64,000 bases of DNA from assembly GCA_900550365.1 (NCBI GenBank), contig URRR01000013.1:1-64000 (forward strand). Direction: 5' to 3'. This DNA comes from an uncultured Prevotella sp. GTDB taxonomy: Bacteria; Bacteroidota; Bacteroidia; Bacteroidales; Bacteroidaceae. The notes under the pieces were generated by a model, which was not told the origin of the DNA, did not search any database, and worked only from the letters and a program-made list of their open reading frames with translations. The position numbers and the translations under genes were made by a program. This document shows, one piece after another, positions 53,392 to 61,577 of this stretch. Position 1 is the first letter of the stretch, and every line of letters begins with the position of its first letter.

Positions 53392-54537
53392 ATGAAACTA
53401 TTTGACGTTTATCCTTTATTTGACATTAGCATAGTTAATGGCCGGGGCTGCTCCGTCTGGGACGATAAGGGGCAGGAATATCTCGACCTTTACGGCGGTC
53501 ATGCCGTCATAAGCATTGGCCATTGTCACCCGCATTACGTTGACGTGGTGACCAGGCAGCTTAACAGTCTCGGCTTTTACAGCAACTCAGTGATAAATAT
53601 GCTGCAGCGTCGGCTGGCCGACCGGCTGGGCAAGGTCAGCGGGTACGACGACTATCAGCTGTTCCTGATAAACAGTGGAGCCGAGGCTAACGAGAACGCA
53701 CTTAAGCTGGCATCGTTCAAGACGGGGCGCACGCGTGTGCTGTCGGCCGTCAAGGCCTTTCACGGACGTACGTCGCTGGCCGTTGAAGTGACTGATAATC
53801 CAAAGATAATTGCGCCAATCAACGCTAACGGACACGTCACCTATCTGCCCATTAACGACCTTGAGGCATGGGAGAAGGAGCTGGCCAAGGGCGACGTCTG
53901 CGCCTGCATGATAGAGTGCATACAGGGAGTGGGCGGCATAAAGTTGGTCAGTGAAGACTTCGCAAAGGGTCTGCAGGCCGCCTGCAAGAAGTACGGCACG
54001 GTGCTGATATGCGACGAGATACAGTGTGGTTACGGCCGTTCGGGCAAGTTCTTCGCCCACCAGTGGCTCGGCATACGCCCTGACCTGATTACCGTAGCGA
54101 AGGGAATAGGCAACGGTTTTCCCATGGGTGCGGTGCTTATCTCACCTGACTTCAAGCCTGAGTACGGGCAGCTCGGCACCACGTTCGGCGGCAATCATCT
54201 GGCCTGCGCTGCCGCTTTGGCTGTGCTCGACGTGATAGAGGACGAACATCTTGTAGACAACGCGCGTGAGACTGGCGATTATCTCATGACCCGTCTGAAA
54301 GAGCTTCAGGCTACGGAGAAGCGCATCACCGACGTGCGCGGCCGCGGACTGATGATAGGTATCAGTCTTGACATGCCGCATAAGGAGCTGCGCGGCAACC
54401 TCGTTTACAGCCAGCACTGCTTCACGGGCTGTGCTTCGACAAACATTCTGCGCCTGCTGCCGCCGCTGTGCTTCACCAAGGCGATGGCCGACGACTTCAT
54501 TCAGCGTCTCACCCGGGCCTTTGCTGCGGTGAGATAA
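53392..54537 (+). CDS. argD: N-acylornithine aminotransferase
   Basis: The 381-residue class III PLP aminotransferase converts N-acylglutamate semialdehyde to N-acylornithine. It shows VWDDKGQEYLDLYGGHAVISIG, INSGAEANENALKLASFKTG, FHGRTSLAVEVTD, LICDEIQCGYGRSGKFFAHQ and the PLP lysine in ITVAKGIGNGFPMGAVL. Family B hairpins lie immediately upstream. As a type III enzyme it belongs with the argC and argF' steps. Confidence 0.93.
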   Translation: MKLFDVYPLFDISIVNGRGCSVWDDKGQEYLDLYGGHAVISIGHCHPHYVDVVTRQLNSLGFYSNSVINMLQRRLADRLGKVSGYDDYQLFLINSGAEANENALKLASFKTGRTRVLSAVKAFHGRTSLAVEVTDNPKIIAPINANGHVTYLPINDLEAWEKELAKGDVCACMIECIQGVGGIKLVSEDFAKGLQAACKKYGTVLICDEIQCGYGRSGKFFAHQWLGIRPDLITVAKGIGNGFPMGAVLISPDFKPEYGQLGTTFGGNHLACAAALAVLDVIEDEHLVDNARETGDYLMTRLKELQATEKRITDVRGRGLMIGISLDMPHKELRGNLVYSQHCFTGCASTNILRLLPPLCFTKAMADDFIQRLTRAFAAVR

Positions 54538-54620
54538 ACTCTTGATTGCTAAGCATTCGGCTTTTACTTCTAACGCCCTGAGGGGCGTAATAATTTCTAT
54601 AACTTCTCTAAGTTCTTTCC

Positions 54621-54728
54621 AATATATGGCCTTTTGCAACATGAAAGGCCATATATTGGAATATAAAAGGCCGTCTTTTGCACGCCAAAAGACGGCCTTT
54701 TGCAACGCGTTGAGTGTCAATGCGTTAC
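54621..54728. repeat. Family A hairpin block A9 with tail motif
   Basis: CAATATATGGCCTTTT and AAAGGCCATATATTG form one hairpin; AAAAGGCCGTCTTTTGC and CAAAAGACGGCCTTTTG form a second. The tail TTGAGTGTCAATGCGTTAC follows at 54710-54728. Confidence 0.75.
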
Positions 54729-54952
54729 GCAGGCGGTTTTCTGATGCGTTCCGGAAGGCAGTCTTTGGGCCTGCTGACGGTCGCATGTCAAGTATGTATG
54801 CGCCGTATCAGGCCTTGACAGATGTGGTCTGAAAAATGATGAAATCTATTGCGTGGTAACATTATGTATGCTTGAATTACATACTTTTGTAAGTCAATTA
54901 ACTAAAAACGTGTCATTATGTATATGTAACTAAATATTTATCCTAAAACATT

Positions 54953-54982
54953 TTGATATTTCAATAATCTTTACGAACTTTG
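54953..54982 (+). promoter_or_regulatory. Probable korA promoter
   Basis: TTG, 19 bases, GAACTTTG. The predicted start at about 54989 leaves a leader of about 110 bases before ATG 55103. Confidence 0.45.
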
Positions 54983-55102
54983 CAAAATGACAGCAAGTTT
55001 GGGCAAAAGCAGGCCTTATCCGCCGTACATGGCCGTCATGCTGTCCGCTAAATTGACAAAATGTAAGCATAATCAAGCGATAAAGCTAAAATACTTTGAT
55101 TT

Positions 55103-56953
55103 ATGGCAGAAGAATTGGAAGTAAAACAATTAGATGATGTCGTAGTGCGTTTCTCGGGAGACTCGGGCGACGGAATGCAGCTTGCGGGAAACATTTTCTC
55201 GACGGTTTCAGCTACGGTAGGTAACGGTATATCCACGTTTCCGGATTATCCGGCTGACATCCGCGCCCCGCAAGGCTCGCTTACGGGTGTTTCCGGATAT
55301 CAGGTACACATCGCCAGCGGCCGTGCTTTCACGCCGGGCGACAAGTGCGACGTGCTCGTTGCGATGAACGCCGCTGCCCTGAAGACGCAGTACAGGTTTG
55401 CCAAGCCGCAGGCCACGATAATCATCGACACCGACAGTTTCGGTCCGAAAGACCTTGAGAGGGCCGAGTTCAAGACGCAGGACTATCTCGAAGAGATGGG
55501 CATCGACTCTGACCGTGTGGTTGCCTGTCCGATAACACAGATGGTGAAAGACTGCCTTGCCGACAGCGGAATGGACAACAAGGCCATACTTAAGTGCCGT
55601 AACATGTTCGCGCTGGGCATTGTCTGCTGGCTGTTCAACCGTGACATAAGCTATGTCGAGGCTTTCCTGCGCGAGAAGTTCGACAAGAAGCCCGCCATTG
55701 CCGAGGCCAACGTCAAGGTGGTTAACGCCGGTTACGATTACGGACACAACGTACATGCGAGCGTTCCGGCCACTTACCGCATAGACTCTAAGAACAAGGT
55801 GAAGGGCCGCTACATGGACATTACCGGCAACAAGGCCACGGCTTACGGTCTGATTGCCGCTGCCGAGAAGGCCGGTCTGAAGCTGTATCTCGGCTCTTAT
55901 CCAATCACTCCTGCCACTGACATTCTGCATGAGCTTGCCAAGCACAAGTCTCTGGGCGTCATTACGGTGCAGTGTGAGGACGAGATTTCAGGCTGCGCCA
56001 GCGCCATAGGAGCGTCGTTTGCCGGAGCGTTGGCTGCCACGTCAACCTCAGGACCTGGCATCTGCCTTAAGTCTGAGGCAATGAACCTGGCCGTTATTGA
56101 CGAGCTCCCACTCGTGGTTATTGACGTTCAGCGCGGCGGTCCGTCAACAGGTCTGCCCACAAAGAGCGAGCAGACCGACCTGTTGCAGGCTCTCTTCGGA
56201 CGTAACGGCGAGTCGCCCATGCCCGTGATAGCCGCCACCAGTCCTACCAACTGCTTCGATGCGGTTTACTCTGCGGCAAAGATAGCCCTCGAACATCTCA
56301 CGCCCGTAGTGCTGCTTACCGACGCTTTCGTTGCCAACGGTTCAGGAGCGTGGAAGCTGCCCGACATCAACGAGCTGCCGGAGATACATCCTCATTATGC
56401 CCCTGCTGACCAAAAGGGCAACTACACGCCTTATCGCCGCGACCCGGAGACGGGCGCCCGCTATTGGGCGATACCCGGACAGGAGGGCTACGAGCACATC
56501 CTGGGCGGTCTGGAGAAAGACGGCGACACCGGAGCGATATCCACTGACCCGGAGAATCACGACAAGATGTGCCGTCTGCGTGCGCTCAAGGTATATAAAA
56601 TCCCCGTTCCTGACGTTGAGGTTATGGGCGATGCTGACGATGCCGAGCTGCTGATTGTCGGCTTCGGCGGCACCTTCGGCCATCTCTACACAGCCATGGA
56701 GGAGCTCCGCAGACAAGGCAACAAGGTGGCTTTGGCTCACTTCAGCTACATCAACCCGCTGCCGAAGAACACTGCCGAAGTGCTTACAAAATATAAGAAG
56801 GTGGTCGTAGCCGAGCAGAATCTCGGTCAGTTCGCCGCCTATCTGCGCATGCGTGTAGACAACTTCGCGCCCTATCAGTTCAACCAGGTTAAGGGCCAGC
56901 CGTTCGTTGTGGCGGAACTTGTCAAGGCGTTCAATAAGATAATTAAGAATTAA
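55103..56953 (+). CDS. korA: 2-oxoacid (2-oxoglutarate):acceptor oxidoreductase, alpha subunit
   Basis: The 616-residue subunit carries the fused gamma-alpha layout: an N-terminal gamma domain (VVVRFSGDSGDGMQLAGNIF; FPDYPADIRAPQGSLTGVSG) and an alpha domain from about 215 (GNKATAYGLIAAAEKAGLKL; SYPITPATDILHELAK; VTVQCEDEISGCASAIGASF; TSTSGPGICLKSEAMNLAV; RGGPSTGLPTKSEQTDL). It works with KorB to convert a 2-oxoacid, CoA and an oxidised electron carrier to acyl-CoA, in anaerobic succinyl-CoA or acetyl-CoA metabolism. 2-Oxoglutarate is the usual substrate for this length and layout in Bacteroidetes. The partner gene is 228 bases downstream, beyond a family C hairpin. Confidence 0.9.
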   Translation: MAEELEVKQLDDVVVRFSGDSGDGMQLAGNIFSTVSATVGNGISTFPDYPADIRAPQGSLTGVSGYQVHIASGRAFTPGDKCDVLVAMNAAALKTQYRFAKPQATIIIDTDSFGPKDLERAEFKTQDYLEEMGIDSDRVVACPITQMVKDCLADSGMDNKAILKCRNMFALGIVCWLFNRDISYVEAFLREKFDKKPAIAEANVKVVNAGYDYGHNVHASVPATYRIDSKNKVKGRYMDITGNKATAYGLIAAAEKAGLKLYLGSYPITPATDILHELAKHKSLGVITVQCEDEISGCASAIGASFAGALAATSTSGPGICLKSEAMNLAVIDELPLVVIDVQRGGPSTGLPTKSEQTDLLQALFGRNGESPMPVIAATSPTNCFDAVYSAAKIALEHLTPVVLLTDAFVANGSGAWKLPDINELPEIHPHYAPADQKGNYTPYRRDPETGARYWAIPGQEGYEHILGGLEKDGDTGAISTDPENHDKMCRLRALKVYKIPVPDVEVMGDADDAELLIVGFGGTFGHLYTAMEELRRQGNKVALAHFSYINPLPKNTAEVLTKYKKVVVAEQNLGQFAAYLRMRVDNFAPYQFNQVKGQPFVVAELVKAFNKIIKN

Positions 56954-57172
56954 GAGTAAGAAATAGTAGTTAAGGAGTAAAGTAGTAAAGGAGTTAAGAC
57001 AATGGCTTTGTCGGCAATAACGTTGTTGAAGACTTCTTTCTCGTGGCAAATAAGGTTTCAGTAAAAACGTATTCAAATAGAGAAAGACGTGCATGCAGGG
57101 TGCTTGTAAAGTGTAATAATTCAGGCATTTGTCTTAACTCCTTTACTACTTTTACTCCTTTACTCCTTAAAT
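56948..57172. repeat. Family C repeat C3 between korA and korB
   Basis: Starting at the korA stop codon, GTAGTTAAGGAGTAAAG units lead to a left arm at about 56972-57002. The right arm at 57129-57160 is its complement with one extra base. The spacer of about 126 bases has no frame on the plus strand that I trust. The right arm ends 21 bases before korB. Confidence 0.8.
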
Positions 57173-57181
57173 ACAGCAACA

Positions 57182-58186
57182 ATGGAATATACTGCTCAAG
57201 ATTATAAGAAGGGACAACCGCGCTGGTGTCCCGGTTGCGGAGACCATTTCTTCCTGGCTTCGCTTCACAAAGCGATGGCGGAACTCGGCGTACCGCCGTA
57301 TCAGACGGCTGTAATCTCAGGTATAGGCTGCTCAAGCCGTCTGCCGTATTATGTCAGTACATACGCCATGCAGACCATTCACGGACGTGCGGCGGCTATC
57401 GCCACGGGCGCGAAGGTTGCCAATCCGGACCTTACGATATGGCAGATAAGCGGTGACGGAGACGGCCTTGCCATTGGCGGAAACCACTTCATACATGCCA
57501 TGAGGCGTAATATCGACATCAACATGATACTGCTCAACAACCGCATCTACGGTCTTACAAAAGGTCAGTACTCGCCTACGTCGCCCAGAGGTTTCGTCAG
57601 CAAGTCGTCACCTTACGGCACGGTGGAGGACCCGTTCCTGCCGGCTGAGCTGTGCTTCGGCGCCCGCGGCCACTTCTTCGCACGTGCCGTGGCCACCGAC
57701 GCGCAGGGAACCGTTGACATACTGAAGGCCGCCTACAAGCACAAGGGAGCTTCTGTATGCGAGATTCTGCAGAATTGTGTAATCTTCAACAACGGCTGTT
57801 ACGACCCGATTTACAAGAAGGAAGGCCGCGCCAGGAACGCTATCTACGTGCGCCACGGCCAGCCTTTGCTGTTCGGAGAGAACAATGAGTACGGCCTTAT
57901 GCAGGAAGGCTTCGGCCTGAAGGTGGTCAAGTTGGGCGAGAACGGCATCACGGAGAAAGATATTCTCGTGCATGACGCCCACTGTCTGGACAACACCTTG
58001 CAGCTGAAGCTTGCCATGATGGACAACGAACACGGCTTCCCCGTAGCCTTAGGCGTAATCCGTGACGTTGAGGCTCCTACATACGACGAGGCCGTTCACC
58101 AACAGATAGAGGAAGTGAAGGCAAAGAAGAAGTATCATAACTTTGCCGAACTGCTTGAGACTAACGACATCTGGGAAGTAAAATAA
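57182..58186 (+). CDS. korB: 2-oxoacid (2-oxoglutarate):acceptor oxidoreductase, beta subunit
   Basis: The 334-residue subunit binds thiamine diphosphate: RWCPGCGDHFFLASLHKAM, VISGIGCSSRLPYYVSTY, HGRAAAIATGAKVANPDL and the TPP motif ISGDGDGLAIGGNHFIHAMR-NIDINMILLNN. YGLTKGQYSPTS follows. Conserved CPGCG and CSSR cysteines may ligate the iron-sulfur cluster. It completes the enzyme with KorA. No separate ferredoxin (delta) subunit is nearby. A strong terminator follows. Confidence 0.93.
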   Translation: MEYTAQDYKKGQPRWCPGCGDHFFLASLHKAMAELGVPPYQTAVISGIGCSSRLPYYVSTYAMQTIHGRAAAIATGAKVANPDLTIWQISGDGDGLAIGGNHFIHAMRRNIDINMILLNNRIYGLTKGQYSPTSPRGFVSKSSPYGTVEDPFLPAELCFGARGHFFARAVATDAQGTVDILKAAYKHKGASVCEILQNCVIFNNGCYDPIYKKEGRARNAIYVRHGQPLLFGENNEYGLMQEGFGLKVVKLGENGITEKDILVHDAHCLDNTLQLKLAMMDNEHGFPVALGVIRDVEAPTYDEAVHQQIEEVKAKKKYHNFAELLETNDIWEVK

Positions 58187-58202
58187 AAAGCTTTCGCATA
58201 TA

Positions 58203-58239
58203 AAAAGAGCGGTAACCGACTGTCGGTTACCGCTCTTTT
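58203..58239. terminator. Bidirectional terminator between korB and the argE-like gene
   Basis: AAAAGAGCGGTAACCG (58203-58218) pairs perfectly with CGGTTACCGCTCTTTT (58224-58239), with one more A-T pair and a three-base loop. T runs on both strands allow it to end both convergent genes. Confidence 0.92.
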
Positions 58240-58242
58240 CCG

Positions 58243-59304
58243 TTATATCTTCAGGCCGTCAAGCAGCCGGATATACGTTTTTATTGCCTCGTTTATCTCG
58301 CTTATGCGGATAAACTCGTCAGCCGTGTGTGAGCGTGACGAGTCTCCCGGCCCGAGCTTCAGCGACGGGAAGTGCATCAGCGCCTGGTCAGACAGGGTGG
58401 GCGAGCCGAACGGCGTCATGCCCATCTCTACACATCTTTGCACCAAGGGATGACCGGGATTTATGCCTGATGACGACAGGCGGAACGAGCGTGCCGTTAT
58501 CTCACTTTTCAGTCTGGTTTTCAAGAAGTTGAAAACATCCTCATTCCTGTAATTCTCATTAGTCCTCACGTCTATCGTGAAGCGGCACTCGTCGGGCACA
58601 ACGTTGTGCTGTGTGCCGGCGCCGATTACCGTAACGGTCATCTTCACTGCGCCGAGCAGCGGGCTGACCTTGTCAAACCGGTAAGAGCGCAGCCACGCTA
58701 TGTCGTCGAGAGCGATGTAAATGGCGTTGACGCCTTCGTCTCTCGCCGCGTGGCCCGACCGCCCGTGAGCCACGGCGTCGATAACCATGAGCCCCCTTTC
58801 GGCCGTTGCCGGCTGCATGGAAGTAGGCTCGCCTACTATCGCCACGCTGACCTCAGGCAGCAGCGGCAGCACCCGGCTGATGCCGTTGCTGCCCGAAACC
58901 TCCTCCTCGGCAGAGGCAAGGTATATAAGGTTGTAAGCCTGTTCTTTACCCGAAAGATGGCGGAACGCCTGCAGCAAGGCCACCAGTCCGCCGCCGCAGT
59001 CGTTGCTGCCCAGTCCGTAGAGCGTGTCGTCACCTACGTCGGGCGCGTATGGGTCACGTGTCCATGAGGCCACGGGCTTCACCGTGTCGATGTGCGCGTT
59101 GAGCAGCAGCGTAGGCTTCTTGTCATCGTAACCGGGAGCTACGGCCCACACGTTGTTGGCCTCGCGCCGGGGCGAGAAGCCGCAGTCGCGCAGCGTCTGC
59201 TCAATAATGTCGGCAGCGGCGGCCTCGTCACGGCTCACTGAAGGCGTGGCAATCAGGCGGCGCAGCAGCCTTGTGGCATGTTCAAAATAATCAGAATATT
59301 CCAT
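58243..59304 (-). CDS. argE: M20-family metallohydrolase, probable N-acylornithine/acylcitrulline deacylase
   Basis: The 353-residue peptidase-family protein has the zinc-site motifs LLLNAHIDTVKP, YGLGSNDCGGGLVALLQAF, LASAEEEVSGSNGISRVL and AIVGEPTSMQPATAERG. A dimerisation domain (VDAVAHGRSGHAA) and C-terminal FPSLKLGPGDSSRSHTADEF follow. ArgE and DapE share this layout. Proximity to the arg cluster and the N-acyl pathway of this group favour removal of the acyl group from N-acylcitrulline or N-acylornithine; that is inference. It is transcribed opposite to the neighbours, so it has its own promoter (-7 CAAAGATA on the plus strand at 59313-59320, reading TATCTTTG). This overlaps its 5' leader. 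Confidence 0.85.
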   Translation of the reverse strand: MEYSDYFEHATRLLRRLIATPSVSRDEAAAADIIEQTLRDCGFSPRREANNVWAVAPGYDDKKPTLLLNAHIDTVKPVASWTRDPYAPDVGDDTLYGLGSNDCGGGLVALLQAFRHLSGKEQAYNLIYLASAEEEVSGSNGISRVLPLLPEVSVAIVGEPTSMQPATAERGLMVIDAVAHGRSGHAARDEGVNAIYIALDDIAWLRSYRFDKVSPLLGAVKMTVTVIGAGTQHNVVPDECRFTIDVRTNENYRNEDVFNFLKTRLKSEITARSFRLSSSGINPGHPLVQRCVEMGMTPFGSPTLSDQALMHFPSLKLGPGDSSRSHTADEFIRISEINEAIKTYIRLLDGLKI

Positions 59305-59456
59305 AGCAGGAGCAAAGATAGCGCTTTTTCATCAGTCTTACGGGCTGGCGGTAAGATTAAAGTATCTGATTTAACGTTATTTTTAAAGGTGGTGTATGTT
59401 TCCTGCGTGCCGCCGGCTGACGGCCGGACCGTTGCGGGCAGATATCCGGCGCCTTT

Positions 59457-59578
59457 GCAAAAGGCCGTCTTTCGCGTTGTAAAAGACGGCCTTTCGGCGT
59501 GCGTTTGACGGCCTTTTACAAGGCAAAAGGCCACCTTTTGCAATGCCTTGCGTAATATCTTGATAATCAGTATGTTAT
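59457..59578. repeat. Family A hairpin block A10 with tail motif
   Basis: Units AAAAGGCCGTCTTTC, AAAAGACGGCCTTTC, GACGGCCTTTTAC and AAAAGGCCACCTTTTGC occupy 59457-59542. The tail TTGATAATCAGTATGTTAT is at 59560-59578. Confidence 0.75.
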
Positions 59579-59645
59579 GAAATGCCGCCGCATATGGCGC
59601 ACAACATGCTGAAAACGTGCCGGATAAAATAATCAGCCCATTGTT

Positions 59646-59676
59646 TTGCGCTTTTCAATATTTTATATTATTTTTG
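59646..59676 (+). promoter_or_regulatory. Promoter of the acyl-CoA synthetase-prfB unit
   Basis: TTG at 59646-59648, 20 bases, TATTTTTG at 59669-59676: exact consensus, about 39 bases before ATG 59715. Confidence 0.7.
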
Positions 59677-59714
59677 CATGTAAGCTACCTTCATTCCATT
59701 AAAACCTCACGACT

Positions 59715-61556
59715 ATGCAGACAAGATGCCATTTGTCCGTACTGATACACAGGCAAGCCGAGAAGTACGGAAACCGTCGCGCGCTGATTTACCGCGACTT
59801 CGGCGGCACTCAATGGAAGCCGGCCACATGGCGCGACTTCTCACGTAAGGTGCGCCATGTGTCTAACGCTCTGCTCAATATAGGCGTGGGGGTGCAGGAG
59901 AACGTAGGCGTGTTCTCGCAGAACTGCGTTGAATATCTCTACACTGACTTCGGGGCGTTCGGCATAAGGGCCGTTACCGTGCCCTTCTACGCCACGAGCA
60001 GCGAGCAGCAGATTCAATATATGATTGACGACGCGCAGATACACGTGCTCTTCGTAGGCGAGCAAGAGCAGTATGACAAGGCCCGCAGGGTGTTCGTACA
60101 CTGCCGTTCGCTTGAGCGCATCATCATATACGACCGCCGCGTGGAAATCAATCCGGCTGACAAGAACTCGATTTATTTCGACGACTTCATGGCGCTCGGC
60201 AGCAACAGTCCGCGCCAGTCGGAGGTGGAGAAGCTCTACGCCGAGGCCAATGAAGACGACCTCTGCAACATTCTCTACACCAGCGGAACCACCGGCGAGA
60301 GCAAGGGCGTTATGCTGACTTACGGCCAATACCACACCGCACTGGACGTTAACGCCAGGATAATACCCGTGGGCGAGAGCGACAGAGTAATGGACTTTCT
60401 GCCCATGACGCATATCTTTGAGCGTGCGTGGCTCATGCTCAGCATATCCATGGGCGCCGAGATAGTGGTTAACACCGACCCGAAAGTAATACAGCAGTCG
60501 ATGCGCGAGACCCATCCTACATGCATGAGCGCCGTTCCGAGATTCTGGGAGAAGGTGTACGCAGAGGTTACCGACCGCATCGACCGTGCCACGCCGGCAC
60601 AGCGCAAGCTGCTGCGCAAGGCCCTCGACATAGGCCGCCGGCACAACATAGAGTATCTTAGCCGCGGACGGCGGCCGCCCCTGTCGCTCAGGATGAAGTA
60701 TGCCTTTATGCACCGCACGCTGTTCAGCATCGTGAGAAACGAGCTGGGGCTTAACCGTCCGAACATATTCCCCACGGCCGGAGCCACCGTCTCGCCGGAG
60801 ATAGAGAGCTTTGTACACTCCATAGGCATAAACATGATAGTGGGATACGGCCTCACCGAGAGCCTTGCCACCGTGTCGGCCGACTGCGTAGGGCGGCCGT
60901 TCACCATAGGGTCAGTGGGCCGTCCGATAGAAGGACTTGACATAAAGTTCGGCGAAAACGACGAGATACTGCTCAAAGGCCCTACCATAACCAAGGGCTA
61001 CTATAAGCGCGAGGAGCTTAACCGGCGGGCCTTTGACGAGGAAGGATACTTCCATACGGGCGACTCGGGATATATTAAAGACGGCGAACTCTTCCTGAAA
61101 GACCGCATAAAGGACCTCTTCAAGACGTCTAACGGCAAGTACATAGCTCCGCAGATGATAGAGTCAAAGCTGCTTGTTGACAAGTTTATCGACCAGATAG
61201 CCGTCATAGCCGACCGCCGCAAGTTCGTCTCGGCGCTGATAATACCTGACTATGCCCTGCTTGAGGAGTACGCCGCCAAGCACGGCATAACGTATGCCGA
61301 CCGTAAAGAGCTGTGCGCCAATGCGGAGATTCACGCCATGATGGCCGACAGAATAGAGACTCTGCAGCAGCAGCTGGCCAGCTATGAGAAGATAAAACGC
61401 TTCACTCTGCTGCCCGATCACTTCACAATGGAGCGCGGAGAGCTTACCAACACGCTGAAAATCAGGCGCAAGGTGCTCGCCCGCAACTATGCGCGTGAGA
61501 TTGAGAAGATGTATGAAGACGAGGATATGACCGCCGGCGACGCGCCCGGAAAATAA
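59715..61556 (+). CDS. Long-chain acyl-CoA synthetase (AMP-forming)
   Basis: The 613-residue enzyme activates long-chain fatty acids. Motifs: NILYTSGTTGESKGVMLTYG (P-loop), FLPMTHIFERAW, VGYGLTESLATVSADC, YFHTGDSGYIKDGELFLKDRIKDLFKTSNGKYIAPQMIE and the C-terminal KRFTLLPDHFTMERGELTNTLKIRRK. The order and the long insert before VGYGLTES match the FadD15-like AMP-binding group common in Bacteroidetes. It is followed after 21 bases by prfB. It probably takes part in recycling or use of exogenous fatty acids. Confidence 0.92.
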   Translation: MQTRCHLSVLIHRQAEKYGNRRALIYRDFGGTQWKPATWRDFSRKVRHVSNALLNIGVGVQENVGVFSQNCVEYLYTDFGAFGIRAVTVPFYATSSEQQIQYMIDDAQIHVLFVGEQEQYDKARRVFVHCRSLERIIIYDRRVEINPADKNSIYFDDFMALGSNSPRQSEVEKLYAEANEDDLCNILYTSGTTGESKGVMLTYGQYHTALDVNARIIPVGESDRVMDFLPMTHIFERAWLMLSISMGAEIVVNTDPKVIQQSMRETHPTCMSAVPRFWEKVYAEVTDRIDRATPAQRKLLRKALDIGRRHNIEYLSRGRRPPLSLRMKYAFMHRTLFSIVRNELGLNRPNIFPTAGATVSPEIESFVHSIGINMIVGYGLTESLATVSADCVGRPFTIGSVGRPIEGLDIKFGENDEILLKGPTITKGYYKREELNRRAFDEEGYFHTGDSGYIKDGELFLKDRIKDLFKTSNGKYIAPQMIESKLLVDKFIDQIAVIADRRKFVSALIIPDYALLEEYAAKHGITYADRKELCANAEIHAMMADRIETLQQQLASYEKIKRFTLLPDHFTMERGELTNTLKIRRKVLARNYAREIEKMYEDEDMTAGDAPGK

Positions 61557-61577
61557 AATGATAACAACGAACGACAA

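Larger units (their letters stand above)
54538..55102. other. Intergenic region upstream of korA
   Basis: It contains family A block A9 (about 54621-54728 with tail) and a short GC-rich hairpin, GCCCTGAGGGGC, near 54579. The likely korA promoter has TTG at 54953-54955, 19 bases, then GAACTTTG at 54975-54982, one mismatch from consensus. A further TACTTTTG at 54882-54889 lacks a TTG partner. No gene is seen. Confidence 0.55.
59305..59714. other. Divergent intergenic region with promoters and family A block
   Basis: The minus-strand promoter element TATCTTTG lies at 59313-59320. Family A block A10 occupies about 59457-59578, and the plus-strand promoter is at 59646-59676. No gene or structured RNA was otherwise recognised. 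Confidence 0.6.

Noticed and set aside
12244..59578. CRISPR array suggested by repeated AAAAGGCCGTCTTTT units
   Set aside because: Units alternate in orientation, spacers are 3-15 bases, blocks are scattered and no cas gene is present.
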